Shown here: positions 34,610 through 46,512 of the stretch, piece after piece
Position numbering within the stretch: position 1 is the first letter of the stretch
How the letters are laid out: the number at the start of each line of letters is the position of its first letter
From: Rallus limicola
Lineage: Eukaryota > Chordata > Aves > Gruiformes > Rallidae
Assembly (NCBI GenBank): GCA_022605955.1
Contig: JAKCOZ010000102.1
Span: 992,001-1,056,000, forward strand
Direction of reading: 5' to 3'
DNA length: 64,000 nucleotides
Made by a program: the position numbers and the translations under genes
Notes under the pieces: generated by a model
What the model saw: the letters and a program-made list of their open reading frames with translations, nothing else
What the model was told of the DNA's origin: nothing
The model's database searches: none

Positions 34610-37600
34610 CTGTCAGGGAGGGGAGGAGAAGGTTTCCTGGCTGCTGCGGGGCCAGGAGCAGACGTGGTCCGGTGTGCGCAGCCCCCTGCCCACATCAGCT
34701 GCCTCCAGCTCCTCAGCCAGCGTCTTCCCTGTCTGGGCAGGGGATTCTCACACCCTGACAGTTAAAAATCAGCCCCTCATTTAAGCCTTTCGAGTTCCAT
34801 TCACATTTCCCCCCCCACATGTTACTTCAGATAAATCTTTTCCAGCCTTGTATGAGTCTACTATGAATTCAGCAGAGCTACCTCAGGAATGAGCACAGAG
34901 CTGCAATGAAAGGCTCCTTTCTGCTTAATTATAGATAAAAGGAGAGAAAACGATTGCTTATTAGCGAGTCATGTAGAAAATGTACTGTATTTATAGTGCA
35001 AATAGGCCAGTTACAGGGAAGAAGGTACTTTAAAACCCGTGTCTGGAGAACACAAAGGATTCGTTTCCTCCTCCCCAGGAGGAGCTGGAGCCCTGACTGC
35101 TGCCTGTGCGCCTGGTTCTGTGTGTGGTGCCTGTCCAACCTGTCTGTCTGCACATCCCCGGGGTTCCTGGGTCCCCCAGCCCACATCATCGATGCAGCGT
35201 GCACCTTCACAGGCACGGGACCCCCCCCTCTGCTGCACACCCCACTCCCTTTGCTCCAAGCAATCCCCCAGCTCAGAGCCACCATCAGCGGTGGCATCAG
35301 GCCCAGGGGCTTCCAGTGGCCTGAGGGGACTTGCTCAGGGGCGCAGGGGTGAGCCCAGCTCCCTCCCCACACCCAGCACCCCCAGGCACAGGCACTGGGG
35401 CAGCACATCCCCCCCACCCCCCACTCCCCCTGCTCACATGTGGGAGAGGTTGGTCAGGCTCTGGAAGGTGAGGTTGTGGATGTTGGGGATCTCCAGCCCC
35501 TCCAAGCTGCTGCAGAAGGGAAGCGGGACAGGGGGGCTGTGAGTGGCCCTGGCCAGGTCTGGGGCTGCTGCTGGCAGAGGGTTGGGGATGTCACAGGACT
35601 CACAGGGACCGAAGCTGGGGCAGATTCTCAAACTGGCTGGGGCAGATCTCTCTCAGGGGGTTGTAGGAGATGTTCCTGAGAAGAGAGGAGCCTTTGGGGT
35701 CTCTCCCACCCGGCAGCTATCGGAGTAGCTGGAAGCAAGGGCAAAGGGGAGGCCTTCCCAGTGCTCCCTGTCCTCCCTGGGATGGGTCTGCAGCCCCAAA
35801 GCAGGGGGTCTGCCATGGCTCTGTGCCGCTGGCAGGCCTGAGAGGATGGAGCCCACCCTGTTGGGACAGAGCCCACCCTGTTGGGATGGAGCCCCAACTC
35901 TGTGGTGTGAACAGACTGTGCAGTATGGACATCACCAACACGACGCAGGGGTGGGTGTCTGGCTGGGCACAGGGGGGCTGGGGACCCCCGGGGCAGTGAC
36001 CCCCTGGTACTCACAGCTGCTGGAGCTCGGCCAGGCCGTTAAACAGAGAGGAGGGGAGCTGGTCCAGTCTGTTGGCTGAGAGGTCGCTGTGTGAAGCAGA
36101 GCAGCGGCTGAGGGCGCCGAGCTCCCAGCTACGAAGACTCCCAGCCCTGCCCCTGCCTGCGGGTGAGGGGCCTCAGCGCTGGAAACCTACAGCTCCACCA
36201 GCCTGCTCAGCCTGGAAAACGTCCCGTCCTGGATCCACCGGAGCTTGTTTCTGCGCAGGATCCTGGGGAAAGGAGGGGAGGGAGCGTGGGTGTCCTGCAC
36301 AGCCCTGCACAGCCCTTGGGGGCACCGTCCGGGAGCAGCTGGGGGTGCCAGCGCTACATGGGGTGCAGCAGTGGGCTGCACCCAGCTCGGCTGCATCCCT
36401 CCCCAGTGCACCGAGCCACAGCCAAATGCTGCTGGAGGAAGGTCTGGGCCAGAGCCCAGCTCCTGGGCACAAGGCTCCATCCCACACAGGCTCCCGTGGG
36501 AAGCCTGAAAGATGAGCAGAGAAGTAAAACCCCGGGACAGTGCACTGAGAAACACCATCCCAGGGCAGGGGGAGCAGAGCCTGGAGGGGCTCCATGCTCA
36601 AAGGTGCTGTCAGAGCCCACGAGCACCCGGACCTGGGGATGGGGCTCCTTGGTGGGGCTCGTGGCCAGCATCCTGCCCCGCTGGGCTCAGACGCTGGGGG
36701 AGATGGGGGAGTCCGGCTGGGATGGCTCATCCCACAGATCCCAAACACCAGCCCCTGTCTCATCCTCGGCCTCAGCTCGTGAAGCTGCCTGCCGTGCGGG
36801 TGTCAGCGTCGGGGTGTGTTTACACCGCCCGTCCTGCCGGCCCGGAGGTTTCCATGGCGCTGCCACAACAGCCGGGAAACAGGCGGCTGATCAAAGGGCG
36901 GGCAGCGGCTCCCAGCCGGCACGGGCTCTGCGGGCAGCTCTCACCGGGGCAGGCGGAAAGGGGCATGTTTTGGGGATTAAAGGCCCTTTGGGTCTCCCCC
37001 AGCAGAGGCTGGAGCAGGGTCTCTGTGCAGCATCCTTCAGCCGGACAGGCAGGGCAGAGCTTCCATCATCAGGGGCAAGGGGGGAGCAGGTCAGGACTAG
37101 GATCAGGCTCCAGGGACTGCCAGGAGAAGGGCAAAGGGGATCTTTGCCCCATCCACACCTCCACACAGGCTCTTTGCCTGCCCAGGGACCACGGGGCTGT
37201 GACAGGCACTGGGTGCTGCTGTGTGAGCCCTCAGTGCAGGGGCACACTCTGTGCAGGGAAGCCATGCCCAGGGAAGAGCAGCAGACTGTCCCAGCCCAGA
37301 CACCACCAGTTACTCTCCAGATAAGCCCTGGGTTTTCCTGACGATCTCTACCTATCCCTGCTCCTCCCTCTCTGTGCCCACAACGGCACGGGGTCTGCAC
37401 CAGCAATGGGGGGGGGCCACAGCCAGGTCCCCAGGTACTCACAGCACCGTGAAGTCCTGGCATTCCTGGAAAACAGCCCTGTGCACCGCTTGGATCCTGT
37501 TCCCCTCCAGCTCCCTGCAGAAAGCCAGTCGTGACTGACACCTCCCCGGGCTCTCCCCCCATCCCCGCCGTGTCTCCAGGCATCCCAGCATGATCCCTCA

Positions 37601-40600
37601 CCTTCCCCCCCCCCCCGCCCCCCGCCACCCCCTGGGGATGCTCCCAGCCTGCCTGGGCAGCAGGAGCAGGGGTACTCACAGCCAGCTGAGCTTGGGCATC
37701 TCAGCACAGAGGGAGGCCTTGGGCAGCTGACTCAGAGAGTTGTTCAGCATGTACCTGGCCGGGGGTGACAGGGACAATCAGGGTGACAGCTCCACACGCC
37801 TGCCTGGGACACAGCCCTGTGCAGGGACAGGGTCCTGCTGCTGCTGCCCGTGTAACAGCCGCGGGAGATGCTCCCCAGGGAGCTGTGATGGGCACGGCCG
37901 CAGCAGGATGATGCATGGAAGCAGCACCAAGTGACCCTGGAGCGATGGCTGGTGAGGGTGGGTTTACAGCCCCGGCTCCTGGCGTGTTTCTCCCAGCACT
38001 TCCACACGTGCCCACGCACACACAGCGCTGCTCACTGCACGCTCTGCCCCCACGGCTTCAGCTCCTTTGGGCTGCAGGTGGATAAACAGCGCTCGGGGCA
38101 GAGCTGGGCTGCTGCGAGCAGGGAGCGTGTGGCTGAGGATGGCTCTGTCCCAGCGCGGCCCCCACGGCTCCTCCTTGAGGACTGGGCTGTGCACACCGAG
38201 TGTTACCCAGCGTTTGGCAGGGGGGCACAGCCCCTCTCTCCCTGCCAGCTGCCAGCCCCAGCCAAGGGATCAGCAGCTGGGGCTGGAGCAGGGGCCCTCA
38301 GGCATACACCCAGGGAATATGGCTCAAAGCATGGCCAGATGTGTGTGCAGCAACATGCACTCACACATGTGTCTTTTCCACCCTAACAACCCAAACTTCC
38401 CCCCCAGTGCTGACTCCAGGCTGCTGCCCAGGTTTCAGATCCATGTCCTAAGCTATGGAGAAGGTGTCAAAGTCTCCTGACAGTGGCTGTAAAACTGTTT
38501 TTATGGTGGTTAAACCAAATTCACTCTCCAGACTGCCACCTTGCTGGCCCTTAAAAGGCCCTTGGCTCGGGACGAGGGGCTGGGAAGGCACCTGGCAGTG
38601 CCCTGGGAGAGCACCGGATCCTGTTTGCAGTCCCTGGCTCAAGGGAAACTGCTCCCCATCCCACCCATCAGCGAGCACTGAGGCTCTGCTCCAGCCAAAC
38701 TTCCCAGGGACCCGCCTGCTCCAAGCAAAACCAATTAACACTGGTGTTAATTAGCACATGCTGAGAGCGGGAGGCTGCAGGGACGAGCAGCAGCACCAGC
38801 AAAGCCAGGCCAGGCATCCCCTGCAGCTCCTGGTACCGTCACTCCCTGTGTCCTGGGGAGGGTGAGGACGCTGCAGCACCCCTTAGGTGCCCCAGAAAGA
38901 GCTAGAAGCTGCCTGAAGGGGGGTGCAGGTGACACCAATGGAGCAGGGTGTCCCCCAAACCCCTGGAGCCCTGCCCCTACTTACAGGAAATACAGCGACT
39001 TCAGCCCTGCAAACGTCGCGGGGACGATCTGGGCAATCCTGTTGTTGTCCAGCATCCTGGAAGGGGAACAGGAGAAGTGAGACGAGGGGTCTGGAGAGGA
39101 TGAGGAGGCAGCAGGACGTTCCCATCAGGGAGAAGCATTTAGTGCTGCCCCAGTGGCACATGGCTCCATCCCTGCTCCCTGTGAGCTTGCACGGATACCC
39201 ATCCCCAGGCAGGGGGGTGCCCCTCTGACACCTGTTCCTCCCCCCAAATCCTGCCCAGGCAGCTCCAGCTGATGTGTTACATCCAGCTGTGGAGCCTGGA
39301 CTCCTTCACAGTCAGGGGCTGCTGGATTTTCCCTCCCTCTGTAGTGAAATGAAGATAAATCAGAAACCAGTCGGCGAATTTAAGGCTGCACTTGGCTTCC
39401 CAAAAGGCCTCTGGTGTGTTTGCGCCACAGACCGCCCTTGGCAAGCACCCCATCCCCATTCCCCCACTTCAATTTAAGGAATAACCCACAACAAGGGGAG
39501 GAACTGGGGGTGGCAGATCTGCCCAAGCTGCTCCAGTGAGCAGAGGGAGGGATGGACCCCCGTGTCGAGGGGCTTTGCAGCCTCTTCTGCAGCAGGGGCT
39601 GGGATCAGTCGCAGCAGGAGGGTGTTAGCTGCACGTCTCCAGGTTTAATAGTGCACTTGGAGCCCTTTGTACACAACCCTCCAGTGCTGCAGCCCGGAGC
39701 TGAGGCTGGCTCTGACAGAGCCCATCACTCTGCTGTGCTGCCGCTGGATGGGACCGAGCGTGGCACGACCAGCCCCAGCCACATCCAGCCCGTGCTCAAC
39801 CTGCCCCCAGTAACAGGGGGGAAACTCAAACAGGAGTTCCATACAAGAGCTGGAGCAGAGGCCAGGCGTGCCCCAGTCTCTAGGGCTGGTGAGGAAGGTG
39901 GGGAGGTGGAGACCTGGCTGGCATCACACCCATCACCACCACAGCCCCAAGCGTGGGCATGATGCCACAGACACCCCGAAACCATCACGTGAGGAAGTGC
40001 CAGGATCAGTCCTGGCTCCCAGAACCGGGGAACTCACAGCCACTCCAGGTGATGCAGGTCCTGGAAGACCCGGGGCTTCAGCTGCACGATCCTGTTCTGG
40101 CTGAGGAACCTGGAGCCAGGGAAGAGGGGGAGCAATCCTCAAGCACCACTGCCTGCTAGACCTGCTCCTCCTAACGCCCTTCTTCCCCCTGGATTTGGGT
40201 GCCCTGGCACCATCTCCTGTAGCAGCTCAGGATCCCAGCTTGGGCTGGAGAACACGGGGACAAGAACAGCTGTGGTTTTAGGAGGGGGACACCTCTGTGC
40301 TGCCCCATGCACAGCCAGACCCCACACAGCTCCAGCCTCAAGTGTGCTCAGTGACACAGATTCAAGCAAGGGAAAGGGCTCAGCAGCTGACCTCAAGCCA
40401 GTCACGCTGTGAGCCTTTGTGCAGAGAAGAGCAGAGGACGGGGTCTGTCCCAGGGCCCTGTAACACAGACCCCCCACACACCCCCTCCCACCCCTACTCA
40501 CAGCATTTTCAGCTGAGAAAGTCCAGCAAAGGCTTTGGGGGAGATCAGCTGGATCTTGTTGTTCTGCAAAAACCTATTAAAGAGAGCAGGAGGGAGGCAG

Positions 40601-43600
40601 AGAAGGCAGGATGCTTTCCCAGGGATGCTCAGGGTCCACGGGACATGCCCATGCCTGCGGGGCACCAGGCACGGGGCTGGCTGCCACCTGCCCAGTGTCA
40701 CAGGCTGGCTGCCCCCAGTAGCACCCAGGGATGGAAGCCCAGGCTGCAGCTCCTGCTCTGCCTCTGTTCCTAGTCTCAGACAACCCCAGAGAGGCTGTTT
40801 TCCCTCCTCACCCCGTGGGAAGGGCAGGAAGCTGGAGGCGCAGATGCCTCCTGGTCACACAGAGCTGTGGCTGTGCAGAGCTGCCACCCCACCACCCTCC
40901 CAAGCTGCCACCCCCCAGCCCATCGCCACAGGGCCCATCCCTCACCATGCACCAGCTCAGAACAGCGAGGGGGACCGAGCTCCCTGACCAGCACAACCCA
41001 CTCAGCACCTATCAGCACGGCTAGCGCGGTGCTGCCCCGCCACCAGCTCGCCTGCCGTCAGCAGCTCAGGGTGCCCACTGATTCCAGTGGCACCACAGGC
41101 TCCAGGAGCTGAATAAAGCTGCTGCCTGGGCAAACACAGCCGGTCAGGGTGGCTCATCCCAGCAAAGCTGTGCCCACACAGCCCCTCCACTGCTGGCATC
41201 ACCTGCACACCCAGCACACTGCCCTGCTTCCCAAGCAAGGGCAGGACAGGCCACACTCACAGCTTCCTCAGGCTCTGGTACCCTGCAAACTCATTGTCCA
41301 GCAGCGAGCAGAGCTGGTTCTTCTTCAGGTCCCTAGCAGGGAAACAGGAGGGAAAAGCCCAGAGCAGAGGGCTGGGGTGAGGAGAGAGCTTTATGGCAGA
41401 GGACAGGGGAGGATGGACACCCCCCCGCTGCTGCAACACAAAAGGCACAGAGCTGCTGCCCATTATCCCTGCACTGCTAATGGCAAGCACCCTCTGCTGC
41501 AGATGGGATCTCCCTGCTCTCCTCCCTTGCTACCCCAGTGTGTGTGTGTGAAGGCATCCCAAGGCTCTGATGCTGTGCAGCATCACAGGGGGGGCTCAGC
41601 AGTGAAGGTGGGGTCCCCTGACCTCGCCACGGAGGGATCCAGCAGCTCCCTGCCCCAGCACAGTGCTGTGTCTGCAGGGAATGGGCTCTTGTGTTCCTGG
41701 GCTCCAGGGACAAGTGAGAGCTGGGGATTTTATTTCCTCCCCTCTCAGCCTGTTTCCTGCTGTCTGGCAGCACATGTACCCCCCATGTCATTCCCAGGGG
41801 AGGGGGGTGCGTGCACCCACAGCTACTCACATCCTGGTGACGTTGGAGGAGACCCGGGGGACAGTGGTGAGGTCTTGCTCTGTGCAGTCTACGGCTCTTC
41901 CCCAGCACCGGCACCGCTCGGGGACGAGCTCTAGCCCTGCCATGAACAGAGGGGACGGGCTGAGGGAGATCACAGGGGCTGTGAGGGGCTGGGGAGACCC
42001 AGGGGCTGGGGAAGGATGCCCAGACCCTGGGAGGAAGGCTTACAGCAGGCATCACCCTCATCTTCCACCGCCATCCCACGGCTCCTCGCCACCAGCACGT
42101 TACCCAAGACCTGCAGCCAGCCACTGTCATCCACTGTGGGCAGAGAGCAGGGACCACTGTCAGTGCCACTGGCTGCTGGGCAACAGAGCATCACCCTGGC
42201 AGCCTCAGGACAGTGTGCTGTGTCACACAAAGCTGGAGATGGGGCTCCACAGCTGTACCAGGGCACAACAGATCCTCTTGGCCCCATGGCATGTCTCCAA
42301 CAGCACCCACAAAGTGAATTTCTTTCCCGGTTCCAGCATCCCACCTGGATGGCTTTAAGGGCATCCCAAGCCAGCTGCTGCATCCCAGCCACCAAGCTGG
42401 CCAGCCCCAGCCCCACCTCAGCCTTTAGCAACGAGGGTTTTCCTTCCCCCCCAGCCTGGGAGAATCCCCCCATGTAGCACACGTGGCTGCTGTGCCTGGC
42501 ACACAGACACAGGAGCTGGGGAAGTCGCTGGGTGCTGAAGTGGATGTAGGATGCACTCGTGGCCCTGGATCCCAGTGTTCCGAGGTCTGGGGGTTGCTCT
42601 CTCAGAGGGCATCCCATCCCATCCCATCCCATCCCATCCCATCCCATCCCATCCCATCCCATCCCACCCCACCCCCTTACCGCAGTTCTCCTCGTCAGCG
42701 CCGTTGCCGCAGTCGTCCTGCCCGTTGCAGTGCAGGGCCTGGGGCAGGCACCTGGAGATGTTGCCACAGGGAAACTGCCCCAAGGGACACGTGTGCCCGT
42801 CCTGCCCAGAGAGGCTCAGCGGGGGCTCTGCCGAGGGAGTGGGAGATGCTCAGTGCTGGGGCAGCACCTCCTGCCCCTGCACCCCTCACGGGTGCTGCAC
42901 CATCATCTGTGGGTCAGAAGGGACCCCCAGAGCCCATGGGGTCCAACCCCCTGCCAAAGCAGGGTCCCTAGGACAGGGCACACAGGGTGCTGTCCAGAGG
43001 GGGCTGGAATCTCTCCAGAGAAGGAGACTCCACACCCCCTGGGCAGCCTGGCCCAGGGCTCCCTCACCCTCACTGGGAAGAAGTTCTTCCCCACATTGGG
43101 GGGGAACTCCCTGTGCTCCAACTTGAGCCCATCGCCCCTTGTCCTGTCCCCACAGACACTGAGCAGAGGCTGCCCATGTCCCCCTGTGTCCCACCCTTCA
43201 GCTCTTGATCCCCAGTGATCAGATCCCCTCTCAGTCTCTTCTCTCCAGGCTGAACAGCCCCAGCTCCCTCAGCCTTTCCTCACAGGGGAGATGCTCCAGG
43301 CCCTTCAGCATCTAATGTGTTTGTGCATGACCTCTTGTTTCTTTGGGTGGGGGCAAGAACTCCTCTAGTCCTGATAACATGACAGATGTGAGCTGAGGCC
43401 AACGCAGGTGAGGGTAGCTGGGGGTCTGCAGGTGCCCTCCCAGCACCACAGTGTCTAGGAGGAGGGGGGCACGGGCCAGCACATGGCATGTTGAGGGCAG
43501 GCACAAGCAGCTGCTCTGCCACATCGGTGCATCACAAGATGCACCAAACACAAACTCCTCACCCCAGCTGCCCCTCTGGGTATTCCCAAGCGCCTGTTCC

Positions 43601-46020
43601 ACCGGGGCAGCGGATGCAATAAAAGCAAATAAAAGACCTGCCAAGCCTGGATGCTGCAGCTTTGCTGGGTTCATCCAGAACAGCCCACGCTGGCAGGTCG
43701 CACCCAGGAATAAAACCACGTGTGAAGAACCACGTAAAGGGCAGTTTGTGCCATTGCAGCTCAGGCCTGGCTGCGGGGAGCACCCATGGGCAGCTGGGAG
43801 CTGCCCCTCAGCACGAGGCCTCCCCGTGTGAGCGGGGAGTGAGCGGTGCTGGGTGCTGCACAGGGCCCTGCTGCAGTGCAGGGGTGTGACGTGGGGCTGG
43901 AGGGCTCCACTGCTGCCTGTGCAGCACCCTGTGAGGGTGTGCGGGGACCAGTGGGGACCGGCTGTCTCCCTCACAGCATCCCATGTGCAAGATGCTCTGG
44001 CAGCAGTTTGCATCGGCTGCAGGGGCAGCTCCTGCTGCACCAGAGCCAAGAGACCACATACTGGGGGGGTCAGGCTGACCCCCTAAGACATGAGTTTGGT
44101 GCTGAGGGCTTTTAGCACCCTTGCAGCACTCCAGCTGGTCCCCTAGCCAGGCTGTCCCTGCTCCCTCTGGCTGGGACTCCTGTGAGGAAAACCCCTGGAC
44201 AGTGGGACCCAGCATGGACTAAGGTGGAAGCAGTTGAGAGCATCTCACTGCAACCTCACTGCCTGAAAGAGGCTGGGGCCACAGCAGGGGAAGGGAGCCC
44301 TGGAGATGCCGTTGGGTCCTGCCAGCACAGGCAGCAGCTGCCAAGGCACTGGCCTTGTCAGGGGAAATGTGTCTCCTTAAGACAGTGTTTTGGGTGATGA
44401 AAGAGTATGAAACCCCAAACAGGGGGAGCAGGATGGGGCAGGACCCCTCCTTTTGCTCCCTTCCAGCCCTGCATCAGGAAGCATGTCCCTTCCCCTCTCC
44501 AAGTCCTGCGGCTGGAGCCAACCCCAGCCCCTCCAGAGGGACTATTTCCCATCCCAGTTCCATTTCAGAGGCTCCCTGGTGTGTACTGTCACATCACACA
44601 GGTTTCTGGCTGCTTTCTCAGTCTGAATTTACGTAGGACCCCCAGAAGGCAGCAGGATCCTTCCCAGGGCCCCAGGCCTGTTGCACCGAGCGCATCTGGA
44701 CACGGAGCTACGTAAATACTGAGAGGAGTTTATCCATATGTATATTTATCCATATAAACACAGATAGCTTCTCTGTTCTGTCAGCAGTGACGCTGAGGCC
44801 CCAGATACCCAGCCAAGCCAACGCTCTCCAGCCACCCCACAGCAACCCCCCCACAGAGGAACCAGGGATTGAGCAGGACAGAAAACAGGGGACACCCCAG
44901 GACAGGAGAGAGGGAGGTGAAATTTGAAAAGCCAGCATTGGCCAGAGGAACAGTGAGTGTTCCAGGCAAGCTCAGACACTGAGGCAGGAGCAGGTTCTGG
45001 CTGATGCAGCCTGAGACCCAGTGACCTTGCTGGGCAGAGGCAGGATGGGGGCACGGTGCAGCAGGCACCCCCCTGCCTGGCTCTGCAGGATGCAGAAGGA
45101 AGCACTGACAGTCGGGGCAGCCAAAAGTAGCCAAGATTAAGCTCAGCATCTGCCTCAGCTTGTCGTGAGGGCCACCCAGGATGGGAAATGCAGCCCAGAC
45201 CTGGCCAGGGAAACAGCCGGATTCTCTGGAGGCTGAGGGAGGCACCCTGCCCCTGCTGCAAGGGGGGCAGCAGAGCTCTGCCAGACGAGTGCCAGCGCTG
45301 CAGGACAGGGCTGGGGGATGCATGGCCCAGCCTGTTCATCTCCAGCAGCTGGGTGCATCCCTGCTGCCCCCCCCCAGACACTGCCCGCTGCCCCCCCCAG
45401 ACACTGCCCACCTGCGCTGCAGGGGGCTGAGCTGCACCCCAAGCAAACCCCCCTGAACGAGCACAAACCATTAACCCTTTGATCAAAGGGTCTGACCCCC
45501 CTGTCTTTTCCCTCAGGGCTGTGGGGGGGACCAGTGTGCATTGCCACCCACAGCACCAGCACACAGGGCAGAACTGGGACCAGCACACAGCTCCTGCCTT
45601 CCCACCCCCTGTCCAACTTCCAGCTACAAGTGTCACTTTTCAGTCTGGTTTCTGTCCCCCCCATCAGACCAGAGCACCCCCTCCTCCCAGCCCCAGTCAG
45701 ACCAGAGCACCCCCTCCTCCCAGCCCCAGTCAGACCAGAGCATCCCCACTGCCACGCTCACTCCCTCATCTCCCAGATAACAGGCAGAACCAGAGGCTGC
45801 AGCAGTTTACAGGGAGCTGGGTGTCCAGGACAGCACTTCCCTGGCTGAGGGTGGCTGTTCACAGGCTGCCACATCCCTGTGGCACACGCTGGGATCCCCA
45901 CCCCAATCCCACTGCCCTCCCCAGCAGCCCAATTTCCTGGTCTGGAGCAACACACCAAAATCTCCACTTACTTGTGGCAGCGTAGAAGAGCGCTGGCAGG
46001 AGGAGCAGGAGCAGCCTCAT
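32649..46020 (-). CDS. relaxin-family peptide receptor, RXFP1/RXFP2-like (third LDLa-LRR-7TM receptor)
   Basis: A class A GPCR of the leucine-rich-repeat relaxin receptor type. Exons in gene order are 46020-45972, 42827-42681, 42133-42044, 41936-41831, ten LRR exons (41332-41261, 40573-40502, 40109-40038, 39056-38985, 37754-37680, 37514-37443, 36262-36191, 36086-36015, 35675-35604, 35509-35438), then 34609-34380, 33972-33562, 33151-32936 and 32836-32649. All junctions are GT-AG, phases agree, and 2160 nt give 719 residues plus stop. Order is signal peptide (1-16), LDLa (C30-C65), linker with DDSGW, LRR N-cap, ten LRRs (131-371), hinge and seven TM helices ending NPILY (676-680) with a 39-residue tail. 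The LRR and linker look RXFP2-like (LEGNRI, LSHIYFKKF), while TM5-7 look RXFP1-like ([19 protein letters not shown]). It is probably an RXFP2-like paralog. Ligand (relaxin/INSL3-type peptide) and cAMP coupling are family inference. Confidence 0.92.
34752..35045. promoter_or_regulatory. AT-rich island in receptor intron, candidate conserved element
   Basis: The segment lies between the hinge exon and the last LRR exon. It drops abruptly from the GC-rich background to AT-rich sequence with two AGATAA GATA motifs (34829-34834, 34933-34938), a taattat core and an ATTTATAG stretch. It contains no coding frame. An enhancer or conserved non-coding element is possible, based on composition and motifs only. 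Confidence 0.3.
35438..41332 (-). other. ten leucine-rich-repeat exons
   Basis: Ten small exons, nine of exactly 72 bases and one of 75 (37680-37754), are each flanked by phase-2 introns. Each encodes one LRR, for example [18 protein letters not shown] and [18 protein letters not shown]. The one-repeat-per-exon layout is the hallmark of glycoprotein-hormone and relaxin receptors. The LRRs form the high-affinity hormone-binding surface. The 75-base exon ([19 protein letters not shown]) resembles the RXFP2 repeat containing CAQMPQL. Confidence 0.93.
41831..42827 (-). other. LDLa module, linker and LRR N-cap exons
   Basis: The exon at 42681-42827 encodes an LDL-receptor class A module with six cysteines (30, 37, 43, 50, 56, 65), an N-glycosylation site (GNIS) and the calcium-site signature [12 protein letters not shown]. 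The exon at 42044-42133 encodes the linker ([17 protein letters not shown]). The exon at 41831-41936 encodes the cysteine-rich cap ([11 protein letters not shown], then VSSNVTRM). In RXFP1/2 the LDLa and linker are tethered activators, so full signalling capacity is predicted. Confidence 0.92.
42607..42670 (-). repeat. GGGAT pentamer microsatellite in receptor intron
   Basis: About eleven tandem atccc pentamers on the + strand (GGGAT on the receptor's sense strand) end ten bases from the donor site of the LDLa exon. This is the same motif as at 29.8 kb in STARD8. Confidence 0.92.
42909..43312 (-). mobile_element. CR1 LINE 3' fragment
   Basis: The + strand shows the reverse complement of a CR1 3' region: gaagggacccccagagcc, ccaaccccctgcc, ctccagagaaggagactcc, gggcagcctggcccaggg, aagaagttcttcccc, ccccttgtcctgtcccc, atcagatcccctctcagtc, ctccaggctgaacagcccca and tcctcacaggggagatgctc. 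These blocks are characteristic of avian CR1. It is a 5'-truncated retrocopy without coding capacity in intron 1 of the receptor gene. The tail repeat is degenerate. Confidence 0.85.
45658..45750. repeat. 33-bp tandem triplicate
   Basis: Three consecutive copies of a 33-base unit starting cagaccagagcaccccctcc lie in intron 1 of the receptor gene; the third is partial. Confidence 0.85.
45972..46020 (-). other. receptor first coding exon (signal peptide)
   Basis: The ATG at 46020-46018 starts [16 protein letters not shown], a classic short hydrophobic signal peptide, and ends with consensus donor A|gtaagt. The single leftover A joins AG of the next exon to make Lys17. Upstream context is GC-rich and no TATA box is visible; the transcription start was not located. 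Confidence 0.88.
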
Positions 46021-46442
46021 GGCAGCAGCCGCTGGCAGGGCAGCCCCCAGCCCCAAAAGGCTTGGATAAGGTTGGGCAGCCGAGGGGTGGGGAACGTGGG
46101 GATGCTGCAGGTCTGGATCTCCTGTTACCATCCACAAACACACCAACACCTCCCAGGGGTGTGTGTGCCAGCGCTGGGGATGCTCCTGGCTGTCACTGGT
46201 GCCTGCAGAGCCACACACCCTGCGCCCATCGCCGCCCTGGGCAAGGTGCCGGTGCAGCGGCTGGCGAGCACGTCTGTGGCACCGTGTGGGACTCGGCACA
46301 TGAGATCCAGCCAGGGGATGTGTACAGTGAGGAAGAGGAGGAGGAGATGAATTCAGTCCTTCACTGGGAGGGCACAGCCCTTCCCCTGTGCTCCCCACCC
46401 CAGGGGCAGCATGGGGCACCCGGGGGAGCCCTGGGGCCCGCC

Positions 46443-46512
46443 TGGGGAGGAAGAGGAGGAGAAGGAGAAGGAGGAGGGGAAAGAGGAGGAGAAGGAGGAG
46501 GAAGGATGCTTC
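46443..46512 (+). repeat. polypurine (GGAGAAG)n tract
   Basis: About 70 bases of nearly pure A/G on the + strand lie some 420 bp upstream of the receptor start codon. Such tracts can form triplex (H-DNA) and are common near promoters; no function is shown. Confidence 0.85.

Noticed and set aside
36163..37341. 392-codon plus-strand frame
   Set aside because: Runs antisense through receptor introns and LRR exons with no recognisable product.
42909..43312. Open frames within the CR1 fragment as a small gene
   Set aside because: The same frames occur in the second CR1 copy at 48.2 kb; this is the non-coding 3' part of a retroposon.
32649..46020. Assignment to LGR4-6 or glycoprotein-hormone receptors
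   Set aside because: Those lack an N-terminal LDLa module, and the hinge ([13 protein letters not shown]) and TM3 LEKY motif are RXFP-type.
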